Of a DNA stretch of 64,000 nt, positions 44,695 to 56,159 are shown in pieces (position 1 is the stretch's first letter; every line of letters begins with the position of its first letter). A model generated the notes under the pieces. That model was not told the origin of the DNA. It ran no database searches and was given only the letters and a program-made list of their open reading frames with translations. The position numbers were made by a program, and so were the translations under genes. The DNA lies in the NCBI GenBank assembly GCA_951217055.1, contig OX578281.1:13300447-13364446 (forward strand), written 5' to 3'. Origin of the DNA: Gerris lacustris (Eukaryota > Arthropoda > Insecta > Hemiptera > Gerridae).

Positions 44695-45474
44695 GACAGA
44701 AAGACCGTCAGATCAATAGACAGACACGGAACCAAAAAAACAGTAAGACAGAAAGAAAGAAAACAGAGTGTCGGGTGGTGTAATAAGACAGAAAGAAAAA
44801 ACAGAAAGACCGTCAGATCAATAGACAGACACGGAACCAAAAAAACAGTAAGACAGAAAGAAAGAAAACAGAGTGTCGGGTGGTGTAATAAGACAGAAAG
44901 AAAAAACAGAAAGACCGTCAGATCAATAGACAGACACGGAACCAAAAAAACAGTAAGACAGAAAGAAAGAAAACAGAGTGTCGGGTGGTGTAATAAGACA
45001 GAAAGAAAAAACAGAAAGACCGTCAGATCAATAGACAGACACGGAACCAAAAAAACAGTAAGACAGAAAGAAAGAAAACAGAGTGTCGGGTGGTGTAATA
45101 AGACAGAAAGAAAAAACAGAAAGACTGTCAGATCAATAGACAGACACGGAACCAAAAAAACAGTAAGACAGAAAGAAAGAAAACAGAGTGTCGGGTGGTG
45201 TAATAAGACAGAAAGAAAAAACAGAAAGACCGTCAGATCAATAGACAGACACGGAACCAAAAAAACAGTAAGACAGAAAGAAAGAAAACAGAGTGTCGGG
45301 TGGTGTAATAAGACAGAAAGAAAAAACAGAAAGACCGTCAGATCAATAGACAGACACGGAACCAAAAAAACAGTAAGACAGAAAGAAAGAAAACAGAGTG
45401 TCGGGTGGTGTAATAAGACAGAAAGAAAAAACAGAAAGACCGTCAGATCAATAGACAGACACGGAACCAAAAAA
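44695..45474. repeat. 105-bp minisatellite, about 7.4 copies
   Basis: Tandem units of 105 bp containing CCGTCAGATCAATAGACAGA, AACAGTAAGACAGAAAGAAA and GTGTCGGGTGGTGTAATAAG. Copies are almost identical (a C-to-T change at 45126 is one of very few), so the expansion is recent. The flanks (AATTAGTGTGGCACATAG before, ACGGATTTCTGTCTTTGAAT after) match single-copy versions of a dispersed repeat at 55306 and 57121, so the array grew inside that repeat. Since 105 is a multiple of three, the minus strand has a 278-codon open frame that is an artefact. Confidence 0.95.
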
Positions 45475-45539
45475 GCTCCCTGATGTCTGAAACGGATTTC
45501 TGTCTTTGAATTTTTGAAATCGGAGACGTAATAGTTATT

Positions 45540-46345
45540 TATGCACCTAGGGAGTAAAGTAAGCCATTATTCCCTGAGCGAATAAGTTGGTTCTTGAGGC
45601 GAAGCCAAAGGAACCACGGTCCCTAAATCCCAAGGTGAAGCCGAGGGAATTAGACTTTTAAATTCTCGAGGTTAGCCGAGGGAATAACGCTATTATCGCA
45701 AGGGGAATTATAGCACTTTAAATCCCGAGGTTCATACAATATTTTATCTCCAGTAGGGAGAAATAGAATTTTCAGCAATTTGAGAAACATTATTTTCTAA
45801 GCACCAAAACTGTCGTAAGCTTTATCATATTTTTTTTAAATTTATTTAGTAACAAATTTGCTTTCACTTCATTTGCTTTATATATCAGGTGGTGTAATTT
45901 GAAACCAGTTTTTCAACATCATTGACAAACGGAACTTCATCCATTGCACAGTTTTTATTTATAATTTCAATTATAACAATAATTATTAGCACTTTTAATA
46001 GCAGATATAAGAGAAATATTAAAAACAAATAAGAATTGCAATTAAATTCAAATAATTATTTAGATGCAGGTTTAAACAATGATCAGCGCAAATTACAAAT
46101 AAGGTCAAAAAGGCAGTGTCACCAACCTGATTTTTCTACAACTTCACTGCATTAGCTTTCCATTCTCTTCTATTTATTAAATAATTAAGTTGGCAATCCT
46201 TCCTTTTCTCCTTGGTTTTACTTTTTCTCCCTACTTTTACTTTTTCTCCTTACTTTTTGAGTTAAGGGAAGAAAAAGCTTACTTTAGTCCCTCAAAACTA
46301 ATCCAAAATCATTACTTTTTCTCCCTATTGGAGATAAAATATTTT
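45540..46345. repeat. Internal GAAGCCGAGGGAAT repeats and inverted repeat
   Basis: 45590-45690 contains spaced variants of AAGCCGAGGGAAT. From 45736 (AATATTTTATCTCCAGTAGG) the sequence is the inverse of 46317-46343 (CTCCCTATTGGAGATAAAAT), and CTTTTTCTCC occurs several times at 46190-46330. Probably one or two non-autonomous elements; boundaries are unclear. Confidence 0.5.
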
Positions 46346-46764
46346 CTTTCTTCACCACGATCACGTAGCTTCCGTTCGGTAAGTTTGGAAGCAAAACATA
46401 TAGTTTTGGAAATTGGTATATTATATAGGTAAAGCATCTTTAACTAATTTAAAAATATTATAAACCAAATACATTCTTAACCTACGCTACAAATTTACCA
46501 TGTACAATTTTTTAAAAATGTTAATTTTTCCGATATTCTCTAAAAGCGCACCATTCTGAAAAATTAATCGATATCTACTATAAGCCATATTTATTGAAAT
46601 TGGTAGAACCGTAATTAATTGATGCTCCCCCAAATAGACTAACAGACAGATTATATTAGCTTAAACAACATAAAACAACGTGAAACAGGAAGTTAAAAAA
46701 TATTAGACCAATCCGAGAAATGAACAGACAAAAGTATTATATTATATAGATTATAGGTTTATGT

Positions 46765-47905
46765 CAATTACTACGTTTCACGTTTCCATGAGATTTCAAA
46801 CCCGTTTTGAAAACGTGTTTGGTATTCAAAACCCCGCATGGAAACGGTGATTCAAAACGTTTTAAGTTCAAGGTCCCGACAACAAATTTTTGGTTCAGTA
46901 TTGAAACTGTTTTGAAAAAAATCGGTCCGAGACAACTTACTCTCTCATATACAAGTTCATAATTACTTAGCCCAGTGATTTTTTTACTTGAATGTTTTCC
47001 GAGATAACAGCTTATACCTATAGTTAGATTCGTATTTAAATGGACTACATTTTAGAATTTTTTAATCTAAATCGTCGGAACAGTTTTGGAGGGTAGCACC
47101 TAATAATCATTTCTCGATTTCGCCTCGGGCCTCGAGGTATGATTTTTTTGAACATGTATGCTAAATTTCGTCAAAATCTGTCAAGTAGTGACGGTGCCGA
47201 CAGACGACAGACAGACATTCTTAAAAAACCACTTGTTTGGACTCAGACAAACTTTCTCATATACGATATACGAGTTCATAATTACTTAGCCAAGTGTTTT
47301 CCATTTACTAGTTTTTGTATGTGCACTTAATTATTATTGAACAATTTATCAAAATTTATCATAAAAATAACTTCTCCTTGGCGGGGAATCGAACCCGGGC
47401 TCTCCCCGTCCGTGTTTTAAGCTATTTTCTCAGGAACTAGATTTTTCCCGGGAAAACGGGTTATATCGTTACATTTGTATTTAAATGGACTACATTTTAG
47501 ACTTTTTTAATCAAAATCGTCGGAACCGTTTTTAGAAATACTTTTTTTGGAGTTTTTGGAGGGCTAATAATCAATATAAGCCTAATAAGCCTATTAATCA
47601 TTTCTCGATTTTGCCTCGGGGTATGATTTTTCTGAACATGTATGATAAATTTCGTCAAAATCGGCCCAGTAGTTTAGGCTCCAGGCGTCTGCACAGACAG
47701 ACAGACTACAAACAGACAGACATTTTTTAAAAACCACTTTTTTGGACTCAGGGGACCTCAAAACGTGTAAATCCATCAAAGTCTCAAATCGAATTTTCGC
47801 GCCATCACAATACTTTCTCTTTATATGAGAAAGTAAAAATAGCATGGAAACGGGTGATGGGTGATGAATTGAAAACAGTTTTGAGAATTCATGGAAACGC
47901 TAGTA
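46765..47905. mobile_element. CATGGAAACG element split by T-arm repeats
   Basis: Left part 46765-46922 begins CGTTTCACGTTTCCATGAG and right part 47842-47905 ends GAATTCATGGAAACGCTAG, giving inverted ends. Both parts carry GAAA(A)C(A/T)GTTTTGA words. The ~910 bp between them is two copies of the T-arm repeat, so that insertion is younger than this element. Confidence 0.6.
46923..47838 (-). mobile_element. T-arm repeat family, copies E1 and E2 in tandem
   Basis: E1 (46923-47250) starts at the tail end AAAAATCGGTCCGAGACAAC and stops after GGACTCAG. E2 (47251-47838) begins again at the tail with ACAAACTTTCTCATATACGA and runs to the head (CTTTATATGAGAAAGTAAAA). E2 keeps a good T-arm segment (minus strand GAGCCCGGGTTCGATTCCCC near 47385-47405). 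Head-to-tail tandem copies suggest insertion of one into another or recombination. Confidence 0.75.
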
Positions 47906-48100
47906 CTGATAGTAAATGGTCACAAAAATGATTATAGACATAGAAGAAGAGATCGGTATCGATTGCTGCCTTTGTATTTAGAATTTAGACCAAAATATTG
48001 GGATAAAAAAAAATGAATTTATTCATTATTTATAATACTAGAATTACCAAATTGTGAATATGAAAATTGTTATAAAGAAGAAATAATTAAGATTAGTTTT

Positions 48101-48872
48101 TTACTTTCTCATATAAAGAGAAAGTATTGTGATGGCTCGAAAATTCGATTTTGATGGATTTACACGTTTTGAAGTCCCCTGAGTCCAAAAAGTGGTTTTT
48201 ACAAAATGTCTGTCTGTCTGTCTTTGCAGACGCCTGGAGATATACTACTCAGGGCCGTCCCTAGGGGTTTAGGCGCCCGGGTCAAAGGCATCTTTGGCGC
48301 CCCCACCCCCCTTATTGCCAAATTCACCTAGTAGTTAAGAAGGGGGCCTGGCGGCGCCCCCTAGACGTGGCGCCCGGGTCAGCTTGACCCGGTTGACCCC
48401 CCCTAGGGACGGCCCTGATACTACTGGGCCGATTTTGACGAAATTTGGCATACATGTTCAGAAAAATCATACCCCGAGGCGAAATCGAGAAACGAATTTT
48501 AGCTCCAAATTTGGGAGCGCTACCCCCCAAAAACTCTGAAAAAACGTGAAAAAAAAATTATTTCTCGAAAACGGTACCGACGATTTTGATTTAAAAAATT
48601 CTAAAATGTAGCCCATTTAAATACGAATCCAACGATATAAGCCGTTTTCCCGGGAAAAATCTAGTTCATGAGAAAAAAGCTTATAACGCGGACGGAGAGA
48701 GCCCGGGTTCGATTCCCCGCCCGGGAGAAGTTATTTTTATGATAAATTTTGATGAAATGCTCAATAATAATTAAATGTACATACGAAAACTAATAAATGG
48801 AAAACACTGGGCTATATAATCATGAACTTGTATATGAGAAAGTTAGTCTGAGTTGTCTCGGACCGATTTTTT
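48101..48872 (+). mobile_element. T-arm repeat family, copy F (full length)
   Basis: The clearest copy, with head TTTTTTACTTTCTCATATAA, middle CGAAATTTGGCATACATGTT, T-arm-like GAGCCCGGGTTCGATTCCCC followed by GCCCGGGAG (48699-48727), and tail TATATGAGAAAGTTAGTCTG plus AGTTGTCTCGGACCGATTTT. Without the 176 bp contributed by the nested MITE and its duplication it is about 596 bp long. Confidence 0.85.
48250..48417. mobile_element. 168-bp hAT MITE with perfect 8-bp TSD
   Basis: Flanked by ATACTACT at 48242-48249 and 48418-48425. The ends CAGGGCCGTCCCTAGGGG and its exact reverse complement CCCCTAGGGACGGCCCTG are terminal inverted repeats. The interior is GC-rich with GGCGCCCGGGTCA in both orientations. 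Removing it and one duplication restores the T-arm repeat sequence seen in the other copies, which establishes the order of insertion. Confidence 0.95.
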
Positions 48873-50524
48873 TCTCTAATATACATCCTCGGGTTAATGG
48901 TAATCACTTTGAGGAAGTGTCGTCTGAAGAGATAATAAATGAGACAAGGTCGAAGTAAGAAACTGACGTCATTATCTATGTTTCAATAACAGTACATACG
49001 AATTATATTTTCTTCGAAAAGATTAATGATTAAAAACATCTGTTCTTAGATTAAATGTTTGTTTCTCCACTATCTACATGCATACACTACACACTTTAAA
49101 AATATACCAAAATACCAACCATTCAACCATAAGTTCACAATTAGCTGCCGTTTTAACCGTAATTATTTAGTATTAATTGTTAGTTTTTGTGAATGGAATT
49201 CAGTGTTAAAATGTTCAGGTTTTGCTATGAGTCATATGACAAATAGTAGTGCCTGCGAATAATTTTTACTGGTCTTATATTACTTTGCTTTGTAAGTTTC
49301 ATCGCACATTTCCGTTTCCCCAATTTTGAACTACTTCCCGTGATTCAATCTTCCCCAAATTTTGCACATAGATAAAACTAAGATGAAGAATACAGAAAAC
49401 AAAAACAAAAACAAAAAAATGGCTTCAAATTTATTTGCTTTTTTAGTTTCATCGCACACCTATTACCCCAATTTTGAACCACTTCCCGTCATTTAATCTT
49501 CCCCAAATTTTGCACATAGATACAACTAAGGTGAAGAATACAGAAACCAAAAAAAAAAAGGTTGAAAATAAGACCAGATATGAAAAATGGCATTTTTATA
49601 TTAATTATTTTATATTGCCTTTATTAAATAATAGTGTAATTTATTGACTCACTGACATAAACATAAAGATAAATCTACGGTTAGTCCTTATCAAAGTGTT
49701 AATCCAAAAAGGGTTTAAAATAAAGAAATGATAAGGGCTTCAGCAAAACCTTTAAGTTACGAAGTTAAAATTTTGAAAAATGCTTTTTCTTGTGACGTAA
49801 ACTGGATCTAAGATTAAGGGATATCAAAATTTAACTCATAAAGAAATATAATTAGTTAAATTATTAATAATTTAAACGTACACCCTATATTTTTATTATA
49901 TAAATAAGAAATATAATGATGGATTTGTGATTTGTAGGTGTAATAATTTAAGCAGAACACTTATTTCATATGATGAAACGTTTCGACTTATCATCTAGAG
50001 TTAACGTCTGTCAAATTTTACCTTCATCTAAACAAACAACAATACATATTTACAATTAATCCACATTTTTCATTGCTGATATACATTAATTTACTAATCA
50101 TATTTTTATTGCTTTCCAGCTTACTGTTGAAAATATACGGGACCAACAAGGCTAATTATGAATCTATACTATCCAAATTTCATTAAAATCGGACGGTTAG
50201 TTTTAAGATATGTTGGTTCGTAAAAATTGAGCGAAAGACGGATTTCTGTCATGAGACAAAAATGTTTGATTTACTCACGAAAACGAAAAATTAAACATAT
50301 TAATTTATATCCCCCTTAAACGCAATTAAAGATGGCGGACGCAACTTTAAAGTTTTTTTGGAGGCTTATTGAGGCTAAACGGTAAGTCGATTCGAAAAAC
50401 AGATTTCTCCAACGGTAACTGATTTTAAAAGATCTACAACTTTGGTCCTATGACTTACTGCCGTTACTCCGTCAGTTCTTCATTGTGTAAGGAGCTACCT
50501 AAAATAGAGCTAAATTTGATCTTT
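48873..50524. other. Non-coding stretch with a tandem duplication
   Basis: No gene. 49295-49547 contains a ~150-bp tandem duplication, described separately. 50160-50280 resembles parts of the family seen at 57040-57150 (GAGCGAAAGACGGATTTCTG). CATGATGAAACGTTTCGACT-like text near 49968-49990 recalls retroelement untranslated sequence. Confidence 0.45.
49295..49547. repeat. ~150-bp tandem duplication
   Basis: GTTTCATCGCACA...CCCCAATTTTGAAC(T/C)ACTTCCC, TCTTCCCCAAATTTTGCACA and AAGAATACAGAAA occur in the same order at 49297-49395 and 49446-49547, separated by an A-rich linker. Confidence 0.85.
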
Positions 50525-51080
50525 TTTTTAATTTTTGACTTTGAGCTCCTATGGCGTCCGCAATTGTCGACCGATTTAATTTATGATTGATTGACACTAA
50601 TGCTCTTTAAATCGAGTATTTTTTTTAATTTATTAATTTGTCCTAGAACTAGTTATTAAATATTTACTGGTGCAAATACCTTATTGAGAGAAGAGACTAT
50701 AGTAATTAACTTAATGCACCATCATGGTTGATGATTGTTTAATGACTTCCCCAGTCTAATTGATTTTGACTACGTATATTTTCTCATGTATTACATCTTT
50801 CTTTTAGCATTGTTATTTATTTATTACTATATTACTTAGTTTTGATTCTGCTATTTTTTATATGTGTAAATAGACTCCAAACTACGATTTTGAAATTATT
50901 ATATTCTTAGTAATGGAATGGATGATGTATAATGTATAATACAGTCCTGATTCTATTCCTTGACCCTAGAAGGCTTTGGAAACAAAATTATTTAGGAATT
51001 TAATGTAATTGCTAGGCCTGCGTGATGATAGGAAACATAGCCACTAATACCTAACATGAGCCCCGCACGGAGCTCGGTGA
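50525..51080 (-). repeat. ~560-bp dispersed repeat, copy 2
   Basis: Reverse-complement counterpart of 23398-23960 (GCACCATCATGGTTGATGAT, CAAACTACGATTTTGAAATT, CATGAGCCCCGCACGGAGC). A further fragment (CTGCCCGTGCAGGGCTTGGG) occurs near 52173. Confidence 0.8.
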
Positions 51081-53032
51081 AAGATAGTCTTTTAAAATTT
51101 AATGTTTAGAAGTTTCTCTAATAGACTAATTTCTTTTAATTTGAGATCAAATGCCAATTTATCTAATTAATTTTAGACTAGTAGTTTTTTAATACCCATA
51201 ATGTATTAAGAATTTTAGAATTCTGTTTATATTATTTTTTTATTGTGTGGTTTTTACATTTTCTTATACCTGATAATATATCAAAATACCAAGAGAATTT
51301 TTGTCTTAAATTTAGCGTGTATTGTGGTAAACATTATACTTTTTATTAGCATTGTTATCTACTCAGATTAGCTTGACCCTTGGGCGAAGACTTCTTATAT
51401 TATATAATATATGATAAATTAAAAATAAATAGAAAATATCTCCTTCATATAAAGCAAGCAGTTCAAGCTCAAGCTTATACTCATTTTAATTCCAACAATA
51501 ATTGGAAGAAAAAGAAAATCGTTAGACTTTGAGATTTCATACTGCTAGGCGAATTTTAACTTTTACTTCCTTCCTTGTTTCAAAGCATAAAAAATTAGAG
51601 CACCAATTTTGTTTTGGCAATTAGGTAGTATATGTATACTCGTATTTATTATTTGTATAAGATATAAGATAAAAAGTTCTGTGGACGTTTGAATAATAAT
51701 AAATACTTATCTTATAAGATATTAAAGCTCTCGTAAAAACAGCTGACAGCATTCCATTTGCACGAGGTCAAGCCTTGGGACAAACCTCATGCGTCATTTA
51801 CATTCAAGGCCAATGCCCCACATCGCACCCTGGTATCAAAATACGGAATTCATATCTAATTGAAGACCTCCATTTCAAAACAAAAACAAACAGGTGTGTT
51901 TACAACAAACCTGCGTCCTCTTCTAATATTTCGGTGACTAGTTTTTTAATGCGTTTTAAATTTAAACAGTCAATGATACTATGATTATAAAAATCAATTT
52001 AATTAAAATAATGCGAAATAAACATCATCAAACAAGCTAATTATTGTTATCTATTAAATTCGTGATAAAACATTCTGTTTAACACCGCATTTTTTCACGC
52101 TCTCGTTTTCAATAAAAATTATAATAATGAAAACAAATAACCATGTTTCAACTTTCTCCTATAATAATAAAACTGCCCGTGCAGGGCTTGGGCCTCCAAA
52201 GGGCTTGTAATCTATATAATGGAATGGATAACTCGTGATTGGCGCGTCGCTGCACCAGCTGTATAATCCTTAAAATTGGCTTCCGTAAGCGGATGGACAC
52301 TACTTATTATATCGATATTGGGGGACACCGAGAGCCCCTTTGCCGGGATTAGGAATCGAACCAAAGACCTCATATATTATTATGATATATCCTGACTATA
52401 TATGACCTCCTGTGTACGATAGGTCAATGCGGTAGCAATGACTACCACCTAGCTCTTACTTCCTTATATACGAGTAAATAATTACTTGATCCTGAGTTTT
52501 ACATGATTAGTTGTTTAAGACTTTAAGAAGAACCGAACACGGGCGTTCTGGTGTCAATTTGAACGCCGCCGAACCAGTGGCGCACCCAGAATTTATTTTT
52601 GGGAGGGGCACAGATTAAAAAAATAAGGGGGGGGGGACGTAATGTGGGCTTAGCATAATCGCAGACAATTAACCAGTCTGGTTTTCTTTGTTCTTAAATT
52701 ACTTTATATCAAGGGCGGATCCAGCCAATTTTGAAGGGGGGCTGGGCTCTCTTCAGGGGGGTCCGGGGGTCCTCCCCCGGGAAAATTTTTATAGTTTAAG
52801 TTACTTAAAAACGTCTTTTTAGCCTATTCTAAGAGCATCTAATATGTTATTATATACAAATAAATTTAAGTTTTTTATGAACGGGACATGAAGACCGGGG
52901 TATTTTATTTAAACAAAATTATATACATACTAATAATATTTTATTATTAAAAGTTAATAGATTAATGTTTTATTTTAGTATCCAGAAAAATAAATTAGTA
53001 CATTTTAAAAATATATTTGTTATGTGAATTAA

Positions 53033-53068
<36 letters not shown>

Positions 53069-53849
53069 GTACGCCAAATGTTTTGAGTTTAACAGAAATT
53101 AGCTGATACTATTAGGTTAAAAATAAACATAGTAGGGTATATAATAGTCCAGTCAATAAGTACAAAAAATAGTCTTCCTTGCGAAAGGTCGGGTATCTGC
53201 AATTTTTAAAATCTTATTCTACAATTGAACCCGTTTCCAAATTCATTAATCGTCTTTCAAAATTTCACGTCTTTTTAAACGCCAAAAAAATATGCCGGGC
53301 TAAACTAGGTATATAATTACTTATTTATTTACGCCACTGCCCCGAACCGAACAATGCGAGACGAGCCAAGATCTACAACATTTCTGTATAAAGAAATTTT
53401 AGTTTATAAATTTTACTTTTTAAATTGGTAGTTTGGGTTTACAATAAATATGTAATAAGAAAGTTGTAGCGGCGTTGGCATATTTGTATTTTCACATGGC
53501 CTATTATAAGAAACGCTTATTATAGTAAACGCCGCGTTATTGGATGTGGATGACTACATTTGTTTTAACTAAATTATTCTAAAGGGAAAAGCTATTTAGT
53601 TCTGAAATTATCAAATATTTAAAATTTAATTTTAATTTTAACACCTCTCCTGAGGGGAATCAAACCTTCCGCGTTTTTAGCCATTTTTCCAAGAACTATA
53701 TTTATCATTTAGCACTACATTTTTCAGAGTTTTCAGAGTGGCGCCTCCAAATTAAGAGCTAAAATTAATTTCTTGACTTTACCAAGGGGTTTCTTGATTT
53801 CACCTATAGACTGGGACTGGACTAAACTTAATAGTTAGTTAAGTTAGTA
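51081..53849. other. Non-coding stretch with hAT-like fragments and poly-A
   Basis: No gene. CAGTGGCGCACCCAGAATTT at 52575 and AAGGGCGGATCCAGCCAATT at 52713 have the form of hAT MITE ends, but partners were not found. A pure A run occupies 53034-53065. The open frame at 51775-51984 shows no family motif. Confidence 0.45.
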
Positions 53850-53939
53850 GTTAGTTAGTTGCTTTTTCTTAATAGTTATTTAGTTAAAGTTATTTATATT
53901 CTAAAAACACATAGGGGAGTAACAATCTAAAGAAGTACC
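53850..53939. mobile_element. MITE family GGTACTTCTTTAGATTG, fragment
   Basis: Ends AGGGGAGTAACAATCTAAAG followed by AAGTACC, the exact inverse of the family terminus; the other end is not present. Confidence 0.7.
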
Positions 53940-54198
53940 GGGCTTTCTTGATTTCACTGAGCTACCTTTGTATAAGCTCGAAATTAATTCAAAATCATGA
54001 AAACGGTTGTAAGAGACCAAATTATTTATATAGTAATTACTTATTTCTTGAAATCATTACGAAACAAAAACATTAAAAACATTTAATTCATCTAATCAAA
54101 ATTATATTATCTTCCCCTCAATTGAACACACTTTGAATGAGTGTAAATCAAAATTCCAAGGTAAGAATAAAAAAAATTATCATTGAAAATTTATATGT

Positions 54199-54199
<1 letters not shown>

Positions 54200-54278
<79 letters not shown>
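54200..54278. repeat. (TA)n microsatellite
   Basis: About 38 uninterrupted TA dinucleotides; the open frame of alternating Y and I across it is an artefact. Confidence 0.98.
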
Positions 54279-54280
<2 letters not shown>

Positions 54281-54736
54281 TTCAAACAATCAGAATATAA
54301 TGAAAAATAATTGAAACCAGACATACTAGTAGACAATTAATTATAAAATAAAAATAAACATGGTTTATAAAAATAGCCAGGTGACCTCATTTTTTAATGG
54401 AAGGGCATGTAAGGTGTGGCAAGCAGTCCACAAAAGTCCAAATATACGCGATAATTTGATCTAGTGTTAGTTTAGACATTTCTGTATCACGTTGAGTCTA
54501 TTTTACACACCCAATATACAAGGACACTACTTTGCCCGAGAGGTACTTGAACAAGAAGTTATCATAAAAAAAAGATCGGTCCGAATATCTTAAACAGATG
54601 TTTTTACCCCAAATTTATAAAGCTAAAAGATTTCGTTCATGTATGATTTTTCTGAACATGCGTATGCTAAAAAGCAATGTGACACACTATTTAGCAAACT
54701 ATTTCAAATGTTTTAAAGTTAAAAAATAATATTAAA

Positions 54737-55293
54737 AAATCGGTTCGAGACAACTCAGATAAACTTACTCATTTACGAGTTCCGTTTATTAGTTTTCATA
54801 TGTACATTTAATTATTATTGAACATTTCATCAAAATTTATCATTAATATAACTTCTCTTGGGCGGGGAATCGAACCCGGGCTATCTCTGTTTGCGTTCTA
54901 AGTTATTTTCTCAAGAATAAGATTTTTCCTGGGAAAACGGCTTGTATCGTTAGATTCGTATTTAAATGGACTACATTTTAGAATAGTTTAATCAAAATCG
55001 TCGGAACCGTTTTTTTTTAAAAATGTGTTTTTTGGGGGTAGCGTCCCCAAATTTGGAGCTAAAATTCATTTCTCGATTTCGCCACGGGGTATGATTTTTC
55101 AGAACATGTAATCCAAATTTCGTCTAAATCGGCTCAGTAGTTTAGGCTCCACGCATCTGCACAGACTATAACAGACATTTTTTAAAAACCAATTGTTTTT
55201 GACTCAGGGGACCTCAAAACGTGTAAATCCATCAAAATCTCAAAATCGAATTTTCGTGCCTTCACAATACTTTCTTATTTATATGAGAAAGTA
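54737..55293 (-). mobile_element. T-arm repeat family, copy G (full length)
   Basis: Runs from the tail (AAAAATCGGTTCGAGACAAC) to the head (TTATATGAGAAAGTAAAATA). The T-arm segment is GGCGGGGAATCGAACCCGGG at 54862-54881 on the plus strand. ATGGACTACATTTTAGAAT and CTCAGTAGTTTAGGCTCCA are shared with copies E2 and F. Confidence 0.85.
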
Positions 55294-55305
55294 AAATAGT
55301 CTGCC

Positions 55306-56112
55306 AATTAGTGTGGCACATTGATTATCGCGTTCAATTTTGTATACTTTTATGATTTTATACTATTAAAACCTATTATTGTCAATTTTTTCCCCCTTTT
55401 TAGGGTCCGTAGGCAAAACCAAGGACCCTTATATTTTCCTGCGTGTGTCTGTCCGTCCGTCCTCTCGCGTGCTCTCACGGCTACACCTTTCGTCCGATCA
55501 CTTTGAAATTTGGCATGTTTGTGTCTTGTACCTGCCCACATATTTTAAAAATATAGCGACTTAAAAAATATATTTTTCAAAAAAATTAGGGTAAAAAAAA
55601 TTAAGGGTTAAATTTGTTTATTTTTTTTCGACACCGTGAGGGGTATCATATGAAAGGGTACGTCAAGCTGATTACAAAAATATATAATTCTTTGGTTATA
55701 ATTTTGATAGGGCGAGCGTAGGCTAGTTTGAAGCGGGTGTAAAACGTGTCCCCCCTTCTATCTCGCTTATGTGAAGTGCAAAAATCTGAAAAAATTCCTG
55801 AACATTCTTCGACCAAAAGTAAAGATACCACTTTTTGGAAATTTCGAAAAAAATATTATTTTATTTTTTATTGACAAAATACGTTTTTTTTATAATTATG
55901 GTTTTTTCAATGTATTTATATGGTTGTAGTCCGGTTCAGTGGCAAAAAAATACTTTATCAGAGTGTGTTTCGAGAATATCAGACCCTTAGAATGGTTCAA
56001 AGTAAGCTTTTCAGCATTTTAAAAACACTGTTTATACACTTTACAGTTAAACACTATATATTGTGGCCTACGGACCCTCGCTGTGTGCTGACTAGCACAC
56101 ACTTGACCTGTT
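55306..56112 (+). mobile_element. GGGTCCGTA dispersed repeat, full copy
   Basis: AGGGTCCGTAGGC at 55402 and GCCTACGGACCCT at 56066-56078 are inverted. After the first come CAAGGACCCTTATATTTTCC, GTGTGTCTGTCCGTCCGTCC, TTTGAAATTTGGCATG and GGGGTATCATATGAAAGGG. The same ordered landmarks characterise an abundant class of non-coding repeats in insects. Upstream AATTAGTGTGGCACATTG (55306) is shared with the flank of the 105-bp minisatellite. Overlapping open frames are not protein genes. Confidence 0.65.
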
Positions 56113-56159
56113 TATTTAAAACTGTTATTTTTTTTATTTTTTACATTAATTAAAGTATC

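Noticed and set aside
44634..45470. 278-codon minus-strand open frame of repeated VPCLSIDLTVF units
   Set aside because: It lies wholly in the 105-bp minisatellite; the unit is a multiple of three, so a frame stays open by chance.
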